Positions 12,424-19,376 of a DNA stretch of 24,384 nucleotides are shown here, one piece after another. The stretch's first letter is position 1. The number at the start of each line of letters is the position of its first letter. Source of the DNA: CAZGLK01 sp964526375 (GTDB taxonomy: Bacteria > Patescibacteriota > Minisyncoccia > JACQLN01); assembly GCA_964526375.1 (NCBI GenBank), contig CAZGLK010000008.1, positions 1 through 24,384 of the forward strand. Reading direction: 5' to 3'. The notes under the pieces were generated by a model, which was given only the letters and a program-made list of their open reading frames with translations, searched no databases and was not told the DNA's origin. The translations under genes and the position numbers were made by a program.

Positions 12424-12873
12424 ATGAGCAAAAGGGATTTTTACCAGGTTTCGCTGAAGGTTTTTCTAAAGAATCAAAACGGCGAAGTTTTAGTTTTGAA
12501 GACCGTTTCCAACGGCAGTATGGCCGGTTTTTATGATCTGCCGGGCGGTCGGATTGACGAAGACGAGTTTAGAACGCCGTTTGCCGAAATTATGGAACGG
12601 GAATTAAAAGAAGAAATCGGCGACGATGTTAAAATCAAAATAAATCCACGCCCAGTGGCTATGGGCAGGCATTTGGTTCAGGCGCATCTTACTATGTCCA
12701 AAGAGAAAGACTTGCACGTGCTTTATCTCTTTTTTGAAGCCGAATACTTATCGGGGGAAGTTGCCATTAGTGCAGAGCATGAAAGTTATCGTTGGGTTGA
12801 TCTGGCCCAAGAAGATATCGCCAGCATTTTTACTTCGGGGATTTTGGAGGGGGTGAGAATGTATTTACTGTGA
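12424..12873 (+). CDS. Nudix hydrolase
   Basis: 149 aa. Nudix enzymes cleave nucleoside diphosphates linked to another group, using Mg2+; the substrate cannot be told here. The Nudix box is present as GGRIDEDE followed by ERELKEEIGDD (residues about 39-67). Three residues more than the GX5EX7REUXEEXGU standard lie between the first Glu and the RE pair. An LPGGR strand precedes it, and a second conserved Glu region is near AEHESYRWVDL. The ATG at 12424 (MSKRDFYQV) was chosen over one 27 nt upstream, because the latter lies in the -10 box. Its stop codon TGA is the first three bases of the inverted-repeat element at 12871. Confidence 0.88.
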   Translation: MSKRDFYQVSLKVFLKNQNGEVLVLKTVSNGSMAGFYDLPGGRIDEDEFRTPFAEIMERELKEEIGDDVKIKINPRPVAMGRHLVQAHLTMSKEKDLHVLYLFFEAEYLSGEVAISAEHESYRWVDLAQEDIASIFTSGILEGVRMYLL

Positions 12874-13007
12874 ATTACGAAACTCCCGCATACTGTCATT
12901 CTGAGGGAGTGGAACGACCGAAGAATCTCGTGCGAAGACGGGATTCCCCGGCGTTTGCCGGAGATCCTTCGCTGCGTTCAGGATGACAAAACATGCTTCG
13001 TAATTCA
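12871..13007. repeat. Inverted-repeat element at the Nudix stop codon
   Basis: Terminal inverted repeats TGAATTACGAA (12871-12881) and TTCGTAATTCA (12997-13007). Inside, TGTCATTCTGAG and CAGGATGACA form a second pair, with GAAGAATCTC / GATCCTTCG arms and a CCGGC-GTTT-GCCGG tip. This TGTCATTCTGAG...GATCCTTCG type of intergenic palindrome is, to my knowledge, widespread in bacterial genomes. Confidence 0.75.
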
Positions 13008-13014
13008 AAGAAAT

Positions 13015-13625
13015 TTAAGAGATATCATACAGCCCGAAGCGGTATTTTTTGCTCAAGGGTTTAAAATCCTGTAGATCAAGTGTTAGCAGGTGGCGGATAC
13101 CCTCCGCTTTCATCACGGCGATGGTGCTGCAATCAACAAAACTTACATTTTTGTTGGCTATTTCTTTAAATATCTGCCAGGAGGACGTTTGCAAAACGGG
13201 GCCAATATGGATTATTTCTACATTGGGATTGGCAAGAAGGTATTCCCCCGTTTCTATTGCTACCCGGCGGCTCCGTCTTTGAGATAGTATTGTTACAATT
13301 TCCAGAAAAATGAACCCGACCCCGCCCCTCAACAAGCTCGGGGCGGGGGTCAAAGCACTGCTTTTGACGGGCGGGTTCAGCTTGCAAGGTGTCGGCTCCG
13401 CCGACAACATTTTAAAAGCCCTCCATCCCCGCCCCAAGGCCTGCCTGCCGGCAGGCAGGGGCGGGGTATTACGGGCGGCAAAATAAAATTTGATAAGACA
13501 AGAATGGATCTGTTTTTATCAAGAAAAGCCGATATTCCCAGGGCCCTGCGGTAAAGGCTGTCGCCGGGGTTAAAAAGAGCTACCCAGAAATTGGAATCAA
13601 CGAGAATGCGCTCGGGTTGAACCAT
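13015..13625 (-). pseudogene. PIN-domain toxin (VapC-like), broken by a 168-bp insertion
   Basis: The N-terminal half starts at ATG 13625: PERILVDSNFWVALFNPGDSLYRRAL...ILVLSNFI, with the first catalytic Asp. The C-terminal half follows the insert: FLEIVTILSQRRSRR...NVSFVDCSTIAVMKAEGI..LLTLDLQDF, with the later acidic residues. Joining the halves at one AAAAT restores SNFIFLEIVTIL in frame. VapC-like PIN proteins are RNases neutralised by a paired antitoxin. The insert brings stops and a frameshift (173 bp net), so no intact toxin can be made unless a fragment works alone. The upstream RHH antitoxin overlaps the start by 29 bp and is intact. Confidence 0.85.
13312..13479. mobile_element. 168-bp GC-rich palindromic insertion with 5-bp target duplication
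   Basis: The insert is flanked by AAAAT at 13307-13311 and 13480-13484. The ends are similar inverted sequences (GAACCCGACCCCGCCCC at the left; GCCGCCCG...CCCCGCCCC read from the right). It is packed with hairpins: CCCCGCCCC / GGGGCGGGG, GTCAAA / TTTGAC, GTCGGC / GCCGAC and CCTGCCTGCCGGCAGGCAGG. It has no ORF of its own; a non-autonomous element mobilised in trans is likely. Confidence 0.75.
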
Positions 13626-13863
13626 AAAGATGCCGATCTAATTTGGAAGCCAAATCAGGCGGGCCTTTCGGGCCCAACTTGTTGATTTTTTTTGCTGTCT
13701 CCAAAAGGCCATCTGCTTTTTGGGCGGCTATTTGGCGAGGTTTCTTGATGTGCTCGTTTAGAATCATCCGCACAACAGCAGAGACGTTGGAGTTCCTATT
13801 GTAGGCTTCTTGCCTAAGTTTTTCTATTTGAGTCTGGGGCAGATATATTTGGGTGCGAGTCAT
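13597..13863 (-). CDS. Ribbon-helix-helix (CopG-like) antitoxin
   Basis: 88 aa. The N-terminal RHH domain (residues about 1-45) shows the beta strand MTRTQIYLP followed by two helices (TQIEKLRQEAYNRNSN and VSAVVRMILNEHI). The C-terminal part (ADGLLETAKKINKLGPKG) would bind the toxin. RHH antitoxins bind palindromic operators and repress their own operon; a perfect 22-bp palindrome covers the promoter (13872-13893). It overlaps the broken PIN gene by 29 bp. The antitoxin is intact although its partner is not. Confidence 0.82.
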   Translation of the reverse strand: MTRTQIYLPQTQIEKLRQEAYNRNSNVSAVVRMILNEHIKKPRQIAAQKADGLLETAKKINKLGPKGPPDLASKLDRHLYGSTRAHSR

Positions 13864-13871
13864 ATAAATAC

Positions 13872-13899
13872 ATTATACACTATAGTGTATAATGATCAA
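13872..13899 (-). promoter_or_regulatory. RHH antitoxin promoter and palindromic operator
   Basis: A perfect 22-bp palindrome, two ATTATACACTA half-sites back to back, covers 13872-13893. On the minus strand it contains the -10 TATAAT (13877-13872), with TTGATC at 13899-13894 as -35 (16-nt spacer). The start codon is 8 nt from the -10, so the mRNA is leaderless. The overlap of operator and promoter fits autorepression. Confidence 0.7.
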
Positions 13900-13923
13900 G
13901 ACGAATCAGAATCAAGCGCGATT

Positions 13924-15441
13924 TTAATTCTGCGGGCGGTATTGCAGGGCCTCGCTTAGGTGGTCGGGTTTGATGTGGGGCTCGGCGGCGAGGTCTGCAA
14001 TGGTGCGGCCGAGTTTAAGAACGCGGTGATACGCTCGCGCCGAAAGATTGTATTTGGCCACGGCGGTTTTTAAAAGTTCCTGACAATCTTCATTCAGTTT
14101 GCAAAAAATTTTTATGTCTTTTAATTTCATTTCCGAATTGGTGTTGAATTCTAAATTTTGAAATCTTTGTTTTTGAATTTCGCGCGCGCGCTCCACGCGC
14201 TCGCGCGTTTGAGCCGAAAGATCAGCCAAATTATCCGAAACCAGTTTTTCATATTTAACCCGAGGTACTTCTACATGCAAATCAATTCTATCTAATAACG
14301 GTCCCGAAAGTTTGCGGCGATATTTTTGAATTTGAAACGGTGTGCAGACGCAATCTTTAAGCGGGTCGTTTAAAAAACCGCAGGGGCAGGGATTCATGGT
14401 AGCCACTAAAATAAATTTTGCCGGAAAAGTTAAACTGCCTTTTACCCGTGAAACCGTAACCACACCGTCTTCCAATGGCTGGCGCAAACTTTCCAAAACA
14501 TTGCGATCAAATTCTGGAAACTCATCCAAAAATAAAACACCGCGGTGAGCCAAAGTAATTTCACCGGGTTTGGGAATACTGCCGCCGCCCACCAGCGCCG
14601 CGGCCGAAGAGGTGTGGTGGGGTGAGCGGAAGGGTCGCGAAGTCAGCAGGGGTTGGTGGTGTTGAATCAATCCCGCCACCGAAAATATCTTGGTGGTTTC
14701 CAAAACCTCTTCTTTGTCTAAACTGGGCAGAATGGAAACCATGGCTCGCGCCAGCAAGGTTTTGCCCGAGCCGGGCGGCCCGCTCATTAAAACATTGTGG
14801 TTGCCGGCGGCGGCAATTTCTAAAGCGCGTTTGGCAAACTCTTGCCCTTTGATGTAGGCAAAGTCGTGTTCCGGGTTGATGATTCTCTCGGGCAGAGCCG
14901 TGGCTGGGGCCGAGGGCACGATTTTTTGTTTGGTTAGGTGGTGCACCAGTTCCAGCAGATTGCCGGCCGGGGTTATGTTTAGACCGTCCACCAAGGCGGC
15001 TTCTTGGGCGTTTTCTTTGGGTACTACCAATTCCGAAAAACCAAAAGTACGGGCCATAATGGCTGTGGTCAGAACGCCCGAAACCGGCCGTATTTGGCCG
15101 TCCAGGGCCAGCTCGCCGATAAAAATCTTTGATTGAGCGTCAAACTTCAACTGGCGCGAAGCCAAAAGATAGGCCAGGGCAATGGGCAGGTCATACTTGG
15201 GTCCTTCTTTTCTTAGATCGGCCGGGGCCAGGTTTACTACCACCCGCTGATTTTTGCGGCTGGGAGGCACCAGACCCGAGTTTTTGATGGCGGCCGAAAC
15301 CCTGTCCTTGGCCTCTTCCACGGCCTTGTCGGGCAAACCGACAATATTAAAAACATGGAGGCCGAAGGAAAGGTCAACCTCCACTTCTATGGGTTGGGCG
15401 TCTAGGCCCACCACGGCCGCGGAATATGTTTTGCTGGGCAA
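13924..15441 (-). CDS. comM: ComM/YifB-type AAA+ ATPase (Mg-chelatase-like)
   Basis: 505 aa. ComM-type proteins are hexameric DNA helicases that extend branch migration during natural transformation; many bacteria without known competence also carry them. Parts: N-terminal Lon-like domain (YSAAVVGLDAQPIEVEVDL...NIVGLPDKAVEEAKDRV, about 1-170), AAA+ core with Walker A SGPPGSGKT (about 218), Walker B VLFLDEFPEF, the family's MNPCPCGF...DCVC cysteine cluster, and the C-terminal lid with LDRIDLHVEVPRV and SARAYHRVLKLGRTIADL. The start is a TTG (MPSKTYSAAVVG); a -10-like TATAAA is only 2 nt upstream, so the exact start is unsure. Candidate phylum bacteria often carry type IV pili and competence genes, consistent with DNA uptake. 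Confidence 0.93.
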   Translation of the reverse strand: MPSKTYSAAVVGLDAQPIEVEVDLSFGLHVFNIVGLPDKAVEEAKDRVSAAIKNSGLVPPSRKNQRVVVNLAPADLRKEGPKYDLPIALAYLLASRQLKFDAQSKIFIGELALDGQIRPVSGVLTTAIMARTFGFSELVVPKENAQEAALVDGLNITPAGNLLELVHHLTKQKIVPSAPATALPERIINPEHDFAYIKGQEFAKRALEIAAAGNHNVLMSGPPGSGKTLLARAMVSILPSLDKEEVLETTKIFSVAGLIQHHQPLLTSRPFRSPHHTSSAAALVGGGSIPKPGEITLAHRGVLFLDEFPEFDRNVLESLRQPLEDGVVTVSRVKGSLTFPAKFILVATMNPCPCGFLNDPLKDCVCTPFQIQKYRRKLSGPLLDRIDLHVEVPRVKYEKLVSDNLADLSAQTRERVERAREIQKQRFQNLEFNTNSEMKLKDIKIFCKLNEDCQELLKTAVAKYNLSARAYHRVLKLGRTIADLAAEPHIKPDHLSEALQYRPQN

Positions 15442-15571
15442 GGTTTATAGAACCGGGGTACTAGACAGCAATCAATTACTATCAATTACTACTTAATTAC
15501 TATCAATTACAAGTAATTCATAGTAATTAGCTTCGCGTAATTAATAGTAATTTATTGTTTTACCTCTGTAT
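15442..15571. repeat. AATTACT-type simple repeat spacer
   Basis: Repeated TCAATTACTA / TTAATTAC units (15470-15515) and an inverted GTAATTCATAGTAATT / AATTAATAGTAATT part. It resembles the core of the 125-bp element at 22184-22308. No gene. Confidence 0.6.
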
Positions 15572-15925
15572 TTATTTAGAATGTTCTGTACAAGTTCTAG
15601 CCGCCGGGTTGGCCGTTAGTCTTTCAACCGGAATTGCTTCGCCGCAGATCTCGCAAATGCCATAGGTACCGTGATCAATTTTGGCGAGCGCCGCGTTTAC
15701 TTCCAGTAGACGCAGTTCCAGTTTGTGCTCCAAAGGCACACGGGTAGCGTACTCGGTAACCTCTTGGGCGTTGTCGTCCCACTCATTTCCCATGTCTGTA
15801 TACTTGGCGTCCCAGTCGCCTTTTAGGTGTTTGTCGGGCTCGGCTATGCTTTGCAGTTCTTCCGTAAGAGATTTCTTTTCTTGCTCCAGAGCGGTTTTGA
15901 GTTGGTTGAGTGTATTTTGGTCCAT
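15572..15925 (-). CDS. DksA/TraR-family zinc-finger protein
   Basis: 117 aa from ATG 15925 (MDQNTLNQLKTALEQEKKSL). It has an N-terminal coiled-coil helix pair as in DksA (residues about 1-75, with DNAQEVTEYATRVPLEHKLELRLLEVNAALAKI) and a C-terminal zinc finger, CEICGEAIPVERLTANPAARTCTEH. The last ligand is His (CTEH) in place of the usual Cys, so the site is CCCH. Family members bind RNA polymerase through the secondary channel and modulate initiation. The same frame stays open to 16261, but a terminator and an extended -10 (TACAAT at 15940-15935, 9 nt before ATG) lie there, so the short form is preferred. Confidence 0.85.
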   Translation of the reverse strand: MDQNTLNQLKTALEQEKKSLTEELQSIAEPDKHLKGDWDAKYTDMGNEWDDNAQEVTEYATRVPLEHKLELRLLEVNAALAKIDHGTYGICEICGEAIPVERLTANPAARTCTEHSK

Positions 15926-15934
15926 GATGGTTTT

Positions 15935-15943
15935 ATTGTAGCA
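15935..15943 (-). promoter_or_regulatory. dksA-like gene promoter, extended -10
   Basis: TGCTACAAT on the minus strand, 9 nt before the ATG at 15925. No SD lies between, matching the leaderless pattern. Confidence 0.5.
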
Positions 15944-15954
15944 TTGGCGCGGAG

Positions 15955-15987
15955 ATAAAAAAAGGCCTACGCGGTACGCGTAGGCCG
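15955..15987 (-). terminator. Terminator of the structured RNA region
   Basis: Stem GGCCTACGCG / CGCGTAGGCC (15964-15986) followed on the minus strand by TTTTTTTAT. It ends transcription from the 16000-16600 region before the dksA-like promoter. Confidence 0.75.
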
Positions 15988-16640
15988 TGCGACTTTTTTG
16001 TCGCGAGAGGAGTAAACTCCTCGAAAGTTTTGTGGCAGAAGATTTTCTGGCCACCGCTCTGGCGACTAAATTTTTAATCGCCACAGCGGTAGCCAGCTTC
16101 TCTGCCTCTTTCGAGGTTACTTGAAGAAAGAAGAAATAGGCACCCTGTGTTTCCCTTTTTGTTTTATAAAGAACTAACCTTATCGGTAAATAAAGAACAT
16201 GCGCACACTCTCCCTCTAGGCTGGGAAAGTCGGACACTCTTGGGAAGCGCAAACTCCCCAAGAAAAAGTTGTTGAGTCGGTTCTAGGCGACCAACTACAT
16301 TGTTGTTTTTGGGTCGGAACCGACCCAAACCGCCGTCGGCTTTTTTGCCGAAGACAATTTTTCTCACCGCTCTAACCCCGCTTAGCGGGATAAAGCGATG
16401 AAGATTCTTGGGCGCTTATTCTACACCGCCAAGCGCCTAAGAGCTCTAGCCCACTCCGCCTTTTAAAGGAACAAAGAACCAACACGGCAACAGCGGTTGA
16501 ATTGATTGCAATACTGCGCCGTCTAATTTTTAGTGTAGATGTTTCAGAGCGAGTTAAAGCTTAACTTAATTTTCTCACAACTGCGGCAGGAGTCAATTAC
16601 CAGTTATGCACAATATTATCAAGCTAAGCCTAGAGTAACT
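15988..16640 (-). ncRNA. Long stem-loop-rich region, candidate structured RNA
   Basis: About 650 bp without a convincing gene, ended by a minus-strand terminator. A 98-nt nested hairpin covers 16019-16116: CCTCGAAAG / CTTTCGAGG, GGCAGAAG / CTTCTCTGCC, CTGGCCACCGCT / AGCGGTAGCCAG, GGCGA / TCGCC. Further stems: TTTGGGTCGG-AA-CCGACCCAAA (16308-16329), TCGGC-TTTTTT-GCCGA (16336-16351), CCCGC-TTA-GCGGG (16377-16389), GGCGCTT / AAGCGCC (16411-16437) and AGTTAA-AGC-TTAACT (16552-16566). It lacks the T-arm and acceptor end of tmRNA and the conserved blocks of RNase P RNA. A weak minus promoter, TTGACT, lies near 16595. It could be one or several RNAs. Confidence 0.45.
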
Positions 16641-16648
16641 GCCCAGAG

Positions 16649-17368
16649 TTAACTTGGGTTGATTTTAAGGCTTAAATCCTTGTGTCTTTGGGCCTCGCGG
16701 CTGTGGTGGGACACCGGAAAGTGATAAGCAATTAAGCGGGGTGTTACAAAAAAGTCGGCCTGCGGATTTTTAAATCCGCCGCCGGCATCGAACTCTCGCT
16801 CGAGATACAAGTACTGCAATTTGAAGAATAATTTTTCCAGCACAAACCCCGCGCCGCTCCAGCCAAGAATTTTTTCAAAAGCAGTTCTGGCCGTTTTGAT
16901 CCAGCGCGATGTCTCCGGAAAAATGGTCTGGAGGTTGTGAATCTCGATTAAAGAATGTTGCCTGATCCAATTGTTGACCCGCCAGAAATTTTTTAATTGT
17001 TCATCGTCAACCGCCCAAACCGGTTTTAAGTTTTTGTAACAATCAGCCGCGACGGCGTCTTGGTGCGGCAATAAAGGTGAGTCGTCGGCCAAGAACATGT
17101 TAAAACAAAACCTATTTTTGAATTTAGTTCGGCTGCGCCTGCGGCCCACTAGCCAAACCGCGGTTTCCAAAAGTATCCGGTTCAGCCAGATGCGGTTTTT
17201 TTGAGCCACCACAACCAAGTCAATGTCACTCTCGGGCTTGGCCGTGCCAGTGGCCACAGAGCCGGATAAAAAAATAAGCCGAGTGTAAGGAACAGCGGCC
17301 AGGAAAGGTAGATATTTTTTCAGCGCCGATAATTTACTGTCGGCCTGCGGATTGTGTACTAGAAGCAT
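16649..17368 (-). CDS. Nucleotidyltransferase-fold protein (Pol beta superfamily)
   Basis: 239 aa. The N-terminal domain has the superfamily signature LSGSVATGTAKPESDIDLVVV (residues about 34-54), with GS...G and the DxD metal-binding aspartates of SDIDL. The rest is helical with many Trp and Arg. Such proteins transfer nucleotidyl groups to small molecules, RNA or proteins (for example antitoxin MntA); the acceptor here cannot be named. It is flanked by non-coding stretches on both sides, and no HEPN partner is adjacent. Confidence 0.8.
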   Translation of the reverse strand: MLLVHNPQADSKLSALKKYLPFLAAVPYTRLIFLSGSVATGTAKPESDIDLVVVAQKNRIWLNRILLETAVWLVGRRRSRTKFKNRFCFNMFLADDSPLLPHQDAVAADCYKNLKPVWAVDDEQLKNFWRVNNWIRQHSLIEIHNLQTIFPETSRWIKTARTAFEKILGWSGAGFVLEKLFFKLQYLYLEREFDAGGGFKNPQADFFVTPRLIAYHFPVSHHSREAQRHKDLSLKINPS

Positions 17369-17489
17369 CCGTGTGGAGAATTTCTAATTCCTAATTTCCA
17401 ATTTCTAATAAATTATCAATTCCAAATTTTCAATGATTATGTCTTTGTTTAGAAATTAGATATTAGAAATTGGGAATTGTTTCTAGGTT
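17369..17489. repeat. AT-rich inverted simple repeat
   Basis: AATTTCTAATTCCTAATTTCC-type units at 17380-17410 are mirrored by AGAAATTAGATATTAGAAATT at 17450-17475, giving a long weak hairpin between two minus-strand genes. The same type occurs at 19238-19360. Confidence 0.6.
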
Positions 17490-19226
17490 CTAACCTTCCC
17501 CCGGCGTTGGTACGGAATCTATGGCTTTTAACATCGCGCTCTTGGAGGTGGTGATAATCAAAAGATCGTTCACGATGGCGTAATCAATGGTGATTGTGTT
17601 TAGGGGCAGGTTTTGGTAACGGATATTTTGGTCTTGATAAGTGCCGGTCTTAAAGCCAGTGAGTGCCCCCGTTTTGGCTAGAATCAGGGGCCTAAGATCG
17701 CTAACCATGGTTCTTTCCCATGTTCTTAATGCCGAAGCCAGACGGGTTTTATCGCCGGCGCCTAAATCAGATATATCAAACACCAATCCCAACCTCGGCC
17801 CCCAGCAGTTGGCGGCCATATTTTTACCCTGCTGGCAAACCGATTTGTCTAAAGCCGTGCCGCCGAAAGCAAACATGTTCCAATACCTGCTGCCAAGTTC
17901 TAGAATGATGTCGGGGTGTATTTTTATTTTCAGTTTATTCAGCAAATCCTCAAGGCTCGGACTAACTGTCACTGCGGTTTCTGTTGCCACTTCATTCAAG
18001 TATACGATCCGCCCCTCGCCAGCATCTTTATTGGTCAGCTTGTTTAGTGCCGTGAGGAGTCCGAGTCCATTGGCTTTGGTGGTTTCGGTATTGATATCAA
18101 GTTCCGCGTCATAATCTAGGAGCCTTGGCGTCATTTTTCTGATTATAGCGTCTTCTTGGGTTGACGTATTTGCCGGCGGTTCGGTGATTGGTTCTGTGGC
18201 AATGTTTTCAGGAGGCGGCAGGAGGGGTGCGTTTTGGGGCGACGGCAAGTTTTGGCCTAGATCGGCCGGCGGCGGGGTTGGTTCGGTGCGCAAAAAGAAC
18301 CACCATATTTCGGCGCCTATGAGTCCTAAAGCCGCCACAGCCAAACCCATCAGCAGAATCAGTTTTTTGTTTTTTGGTTTTGCTGGCCCCGGCGGGGGCA
18401 GGTTCGACAAGTTCACTGCGGGCAGATGGGGCCCACCGGCAACAGGCGGGGTTAGGGGTTTGCCCGGTAGCTGTGGGGGCATGGATAAGGGGGGCATTGG
18501 AGGTAATGGCGTACCTCGGCTGGGTGGCGGCGCTGGCGGATTCGACAGGCTCATCGCAGGCGTAAGGGGCGGCAACGGCGTTGGGGTTAGTGAGGTCGGT
18601 CTTGTTGGCATCGGCGGTAGGGGTGCTGTTGTTGCTGGTCGCGGAGGCGTGGGAGCTGTCGGTAATGTTGGTGGTGGAGGTGGGGGCGTAATCGGCCGCG
18701 GCGGCATTGACGGTATTGAAAGAGGGGGAGGCGCGGTTGGCCGCGGTGGTATTGAAAAGGAGGGTGGCGGCGCGGGCGGTTGTGTTGGTGTCGTCGGTGG
18801 AGCTGGAGGTGTCATAGGCTTGCCTAGCGGCGCTGAAAAAGGTTGAGGCGGATTCGACGAGCTCACCGCAGGCAAAGGAGGAGAAGCTGACTTAAAACTA
18901 AAAATCGGAGAGGGTTCTTTGGGCAAAGCGGGTCTGGATTGGAGAGCCGGCGCGGGAAATGAAGGTTTAATTTGGTCGGGGGTTGCGGAGACGTTAGCGG
19001 CTGCAGGCAGTCTCACAGCGGGCGAAGCGGGCAGATTGGTTGGGGGTGTTTTGGCCACAGTGCCCGATTCGGCGCTCCCCTCGGCCTTGCTCGGGGCAAG
19101 CCCTTTTTTGGTTGCGCCAAGATCGCCAGCCATGGTGCGAACCTTGTAGGTTGGAGCTGGAGTTGGAGAAGCGGAAATAATAGGTGCGCCGGGAGATGGA
19201 TTTGTGGTTGGAGAGAGAGGAGGCAT
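17490..19226 (-). CDS. Proline-rich single-pass membrane protein, probably surface exposed
   Basis: 578 aa in three parts. The N-terminal 290 residues are low-complexity, rich in Pro with Ser, Thr and Ala (many PPAPP, PPPPP and PTPPRP runs), and include a short conserved-looking TYKVRTMAGDLGATKKG. A basic stop, KPKNKK, is followed by one membrane helix (about 291-313, LILLMGLAVAALGLIGAEIWWFF). After a Pro-rich linker, the last 220 residues form a folded domain (DYDAELDIN...GRIVYLNEV...LGSRYWNMFAFGG..DKSVC..NCWGPRLGLVFDI...TITIDYAIVNDLLIITTSKSAM) with two Cys able to form a disulfide outside. Orientation from the flanking basic residues puts the Pro-rich part in the cytoplasm and the folded domain outside. 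Function unknown. Confidence 0.75.
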   Translation of the reverse strand: MPPLSPTTNPSPGAPIISASPTPAPTYKVRTMAGDLGATKKGLAPSKAEGSAESGTVAKTPPTNLPASPAVRLPAAANVSATPDQIKPSFPAPALQSRPALPKEPSPIFSFKSASPPLPAVSSSNPPQPFSAPLGKPMTPPAPPTTPTQPPAPPPSFSIPPRPTAPPPLSIPSMPPRPITPPPPPPTLPTAPTPPRPATTAPLPPMPTRPTSLTPTPLPPLTPAMSLSNPPAPPPSRGTPLPPMPPLSMPPQLPGKPLTPPVAGGPHLPAVNLSNLPPPGPAKPKNKKLILLMGLAVAALGLIGAEIWWFFLRTEPTPPPADLGQNLPSPQNAPLLPPPENIATEPITEPPANTSTQEDAIIRKMTPRLLDYDAELDINTETTKANGLGLLTALNKLTNKDAGEGRIVYLNEVATETAVTVSPSLEDLLNKLKIKIHPDIILELGSRYWNMFAFGGTALDKSVCQQGKNMAANCWGPRLGLVFDISDLGAGDKTRLASALRTWERTMVSDLRPLILAKTGALTGFKTGTYQDQNIRYQNLPLNTITIDYAIVNDLLIITTSKSAMLKAIDSVPTPGEG

Positions 19227-19237
19227 TCCGTAGTTAA

Positions 19238-19360
19238 AATATCTAATTTCTAATTACCAATGTCTAATCAATACCCAATGCCCAAACCTCAATGCCAAAA
19301 TTTGATCATTTGTCATTGGAATTTGATTAGAAATTAGAAATTAGGTATTAGAAATTGTTC
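19238..19360. repeat. AT-rich inverted simple repeat between pnp and the proline-rich gene
   Basis: ATCTAATTTCTAATTACC at 19240-19260 is mirrored by AGAAATTAGAAATTAGG at 19330-19347, with CCAATG / CATTGG inside. It carries no gene. Confidence 0.6.
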
Positions 19361-19376
19361 GAGCAGGATTCTAGTG

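Noticed and set aside
16200..16260. RNase P RNA on the plus strand (GGGAAAGTCGGAC near 16223)
   Set aside because: Only a partial match to GAGGAAAGUCCGG; the second conserved block (ACAGAA) is not found, and the terminator points the other way.
15926..16261. N-terminal extension of the dksA-like gene
   Set aside because: The frame is open for 112 codons, but it runs through a terminator, a promoter and nested hairpins and has no family resemblance.
16164..16367. 67-aa basic minus-strand ORF
   Set aside because: No SD or -10 at its start, and it consists of hairpin arms; it is better explained as structured RNA.
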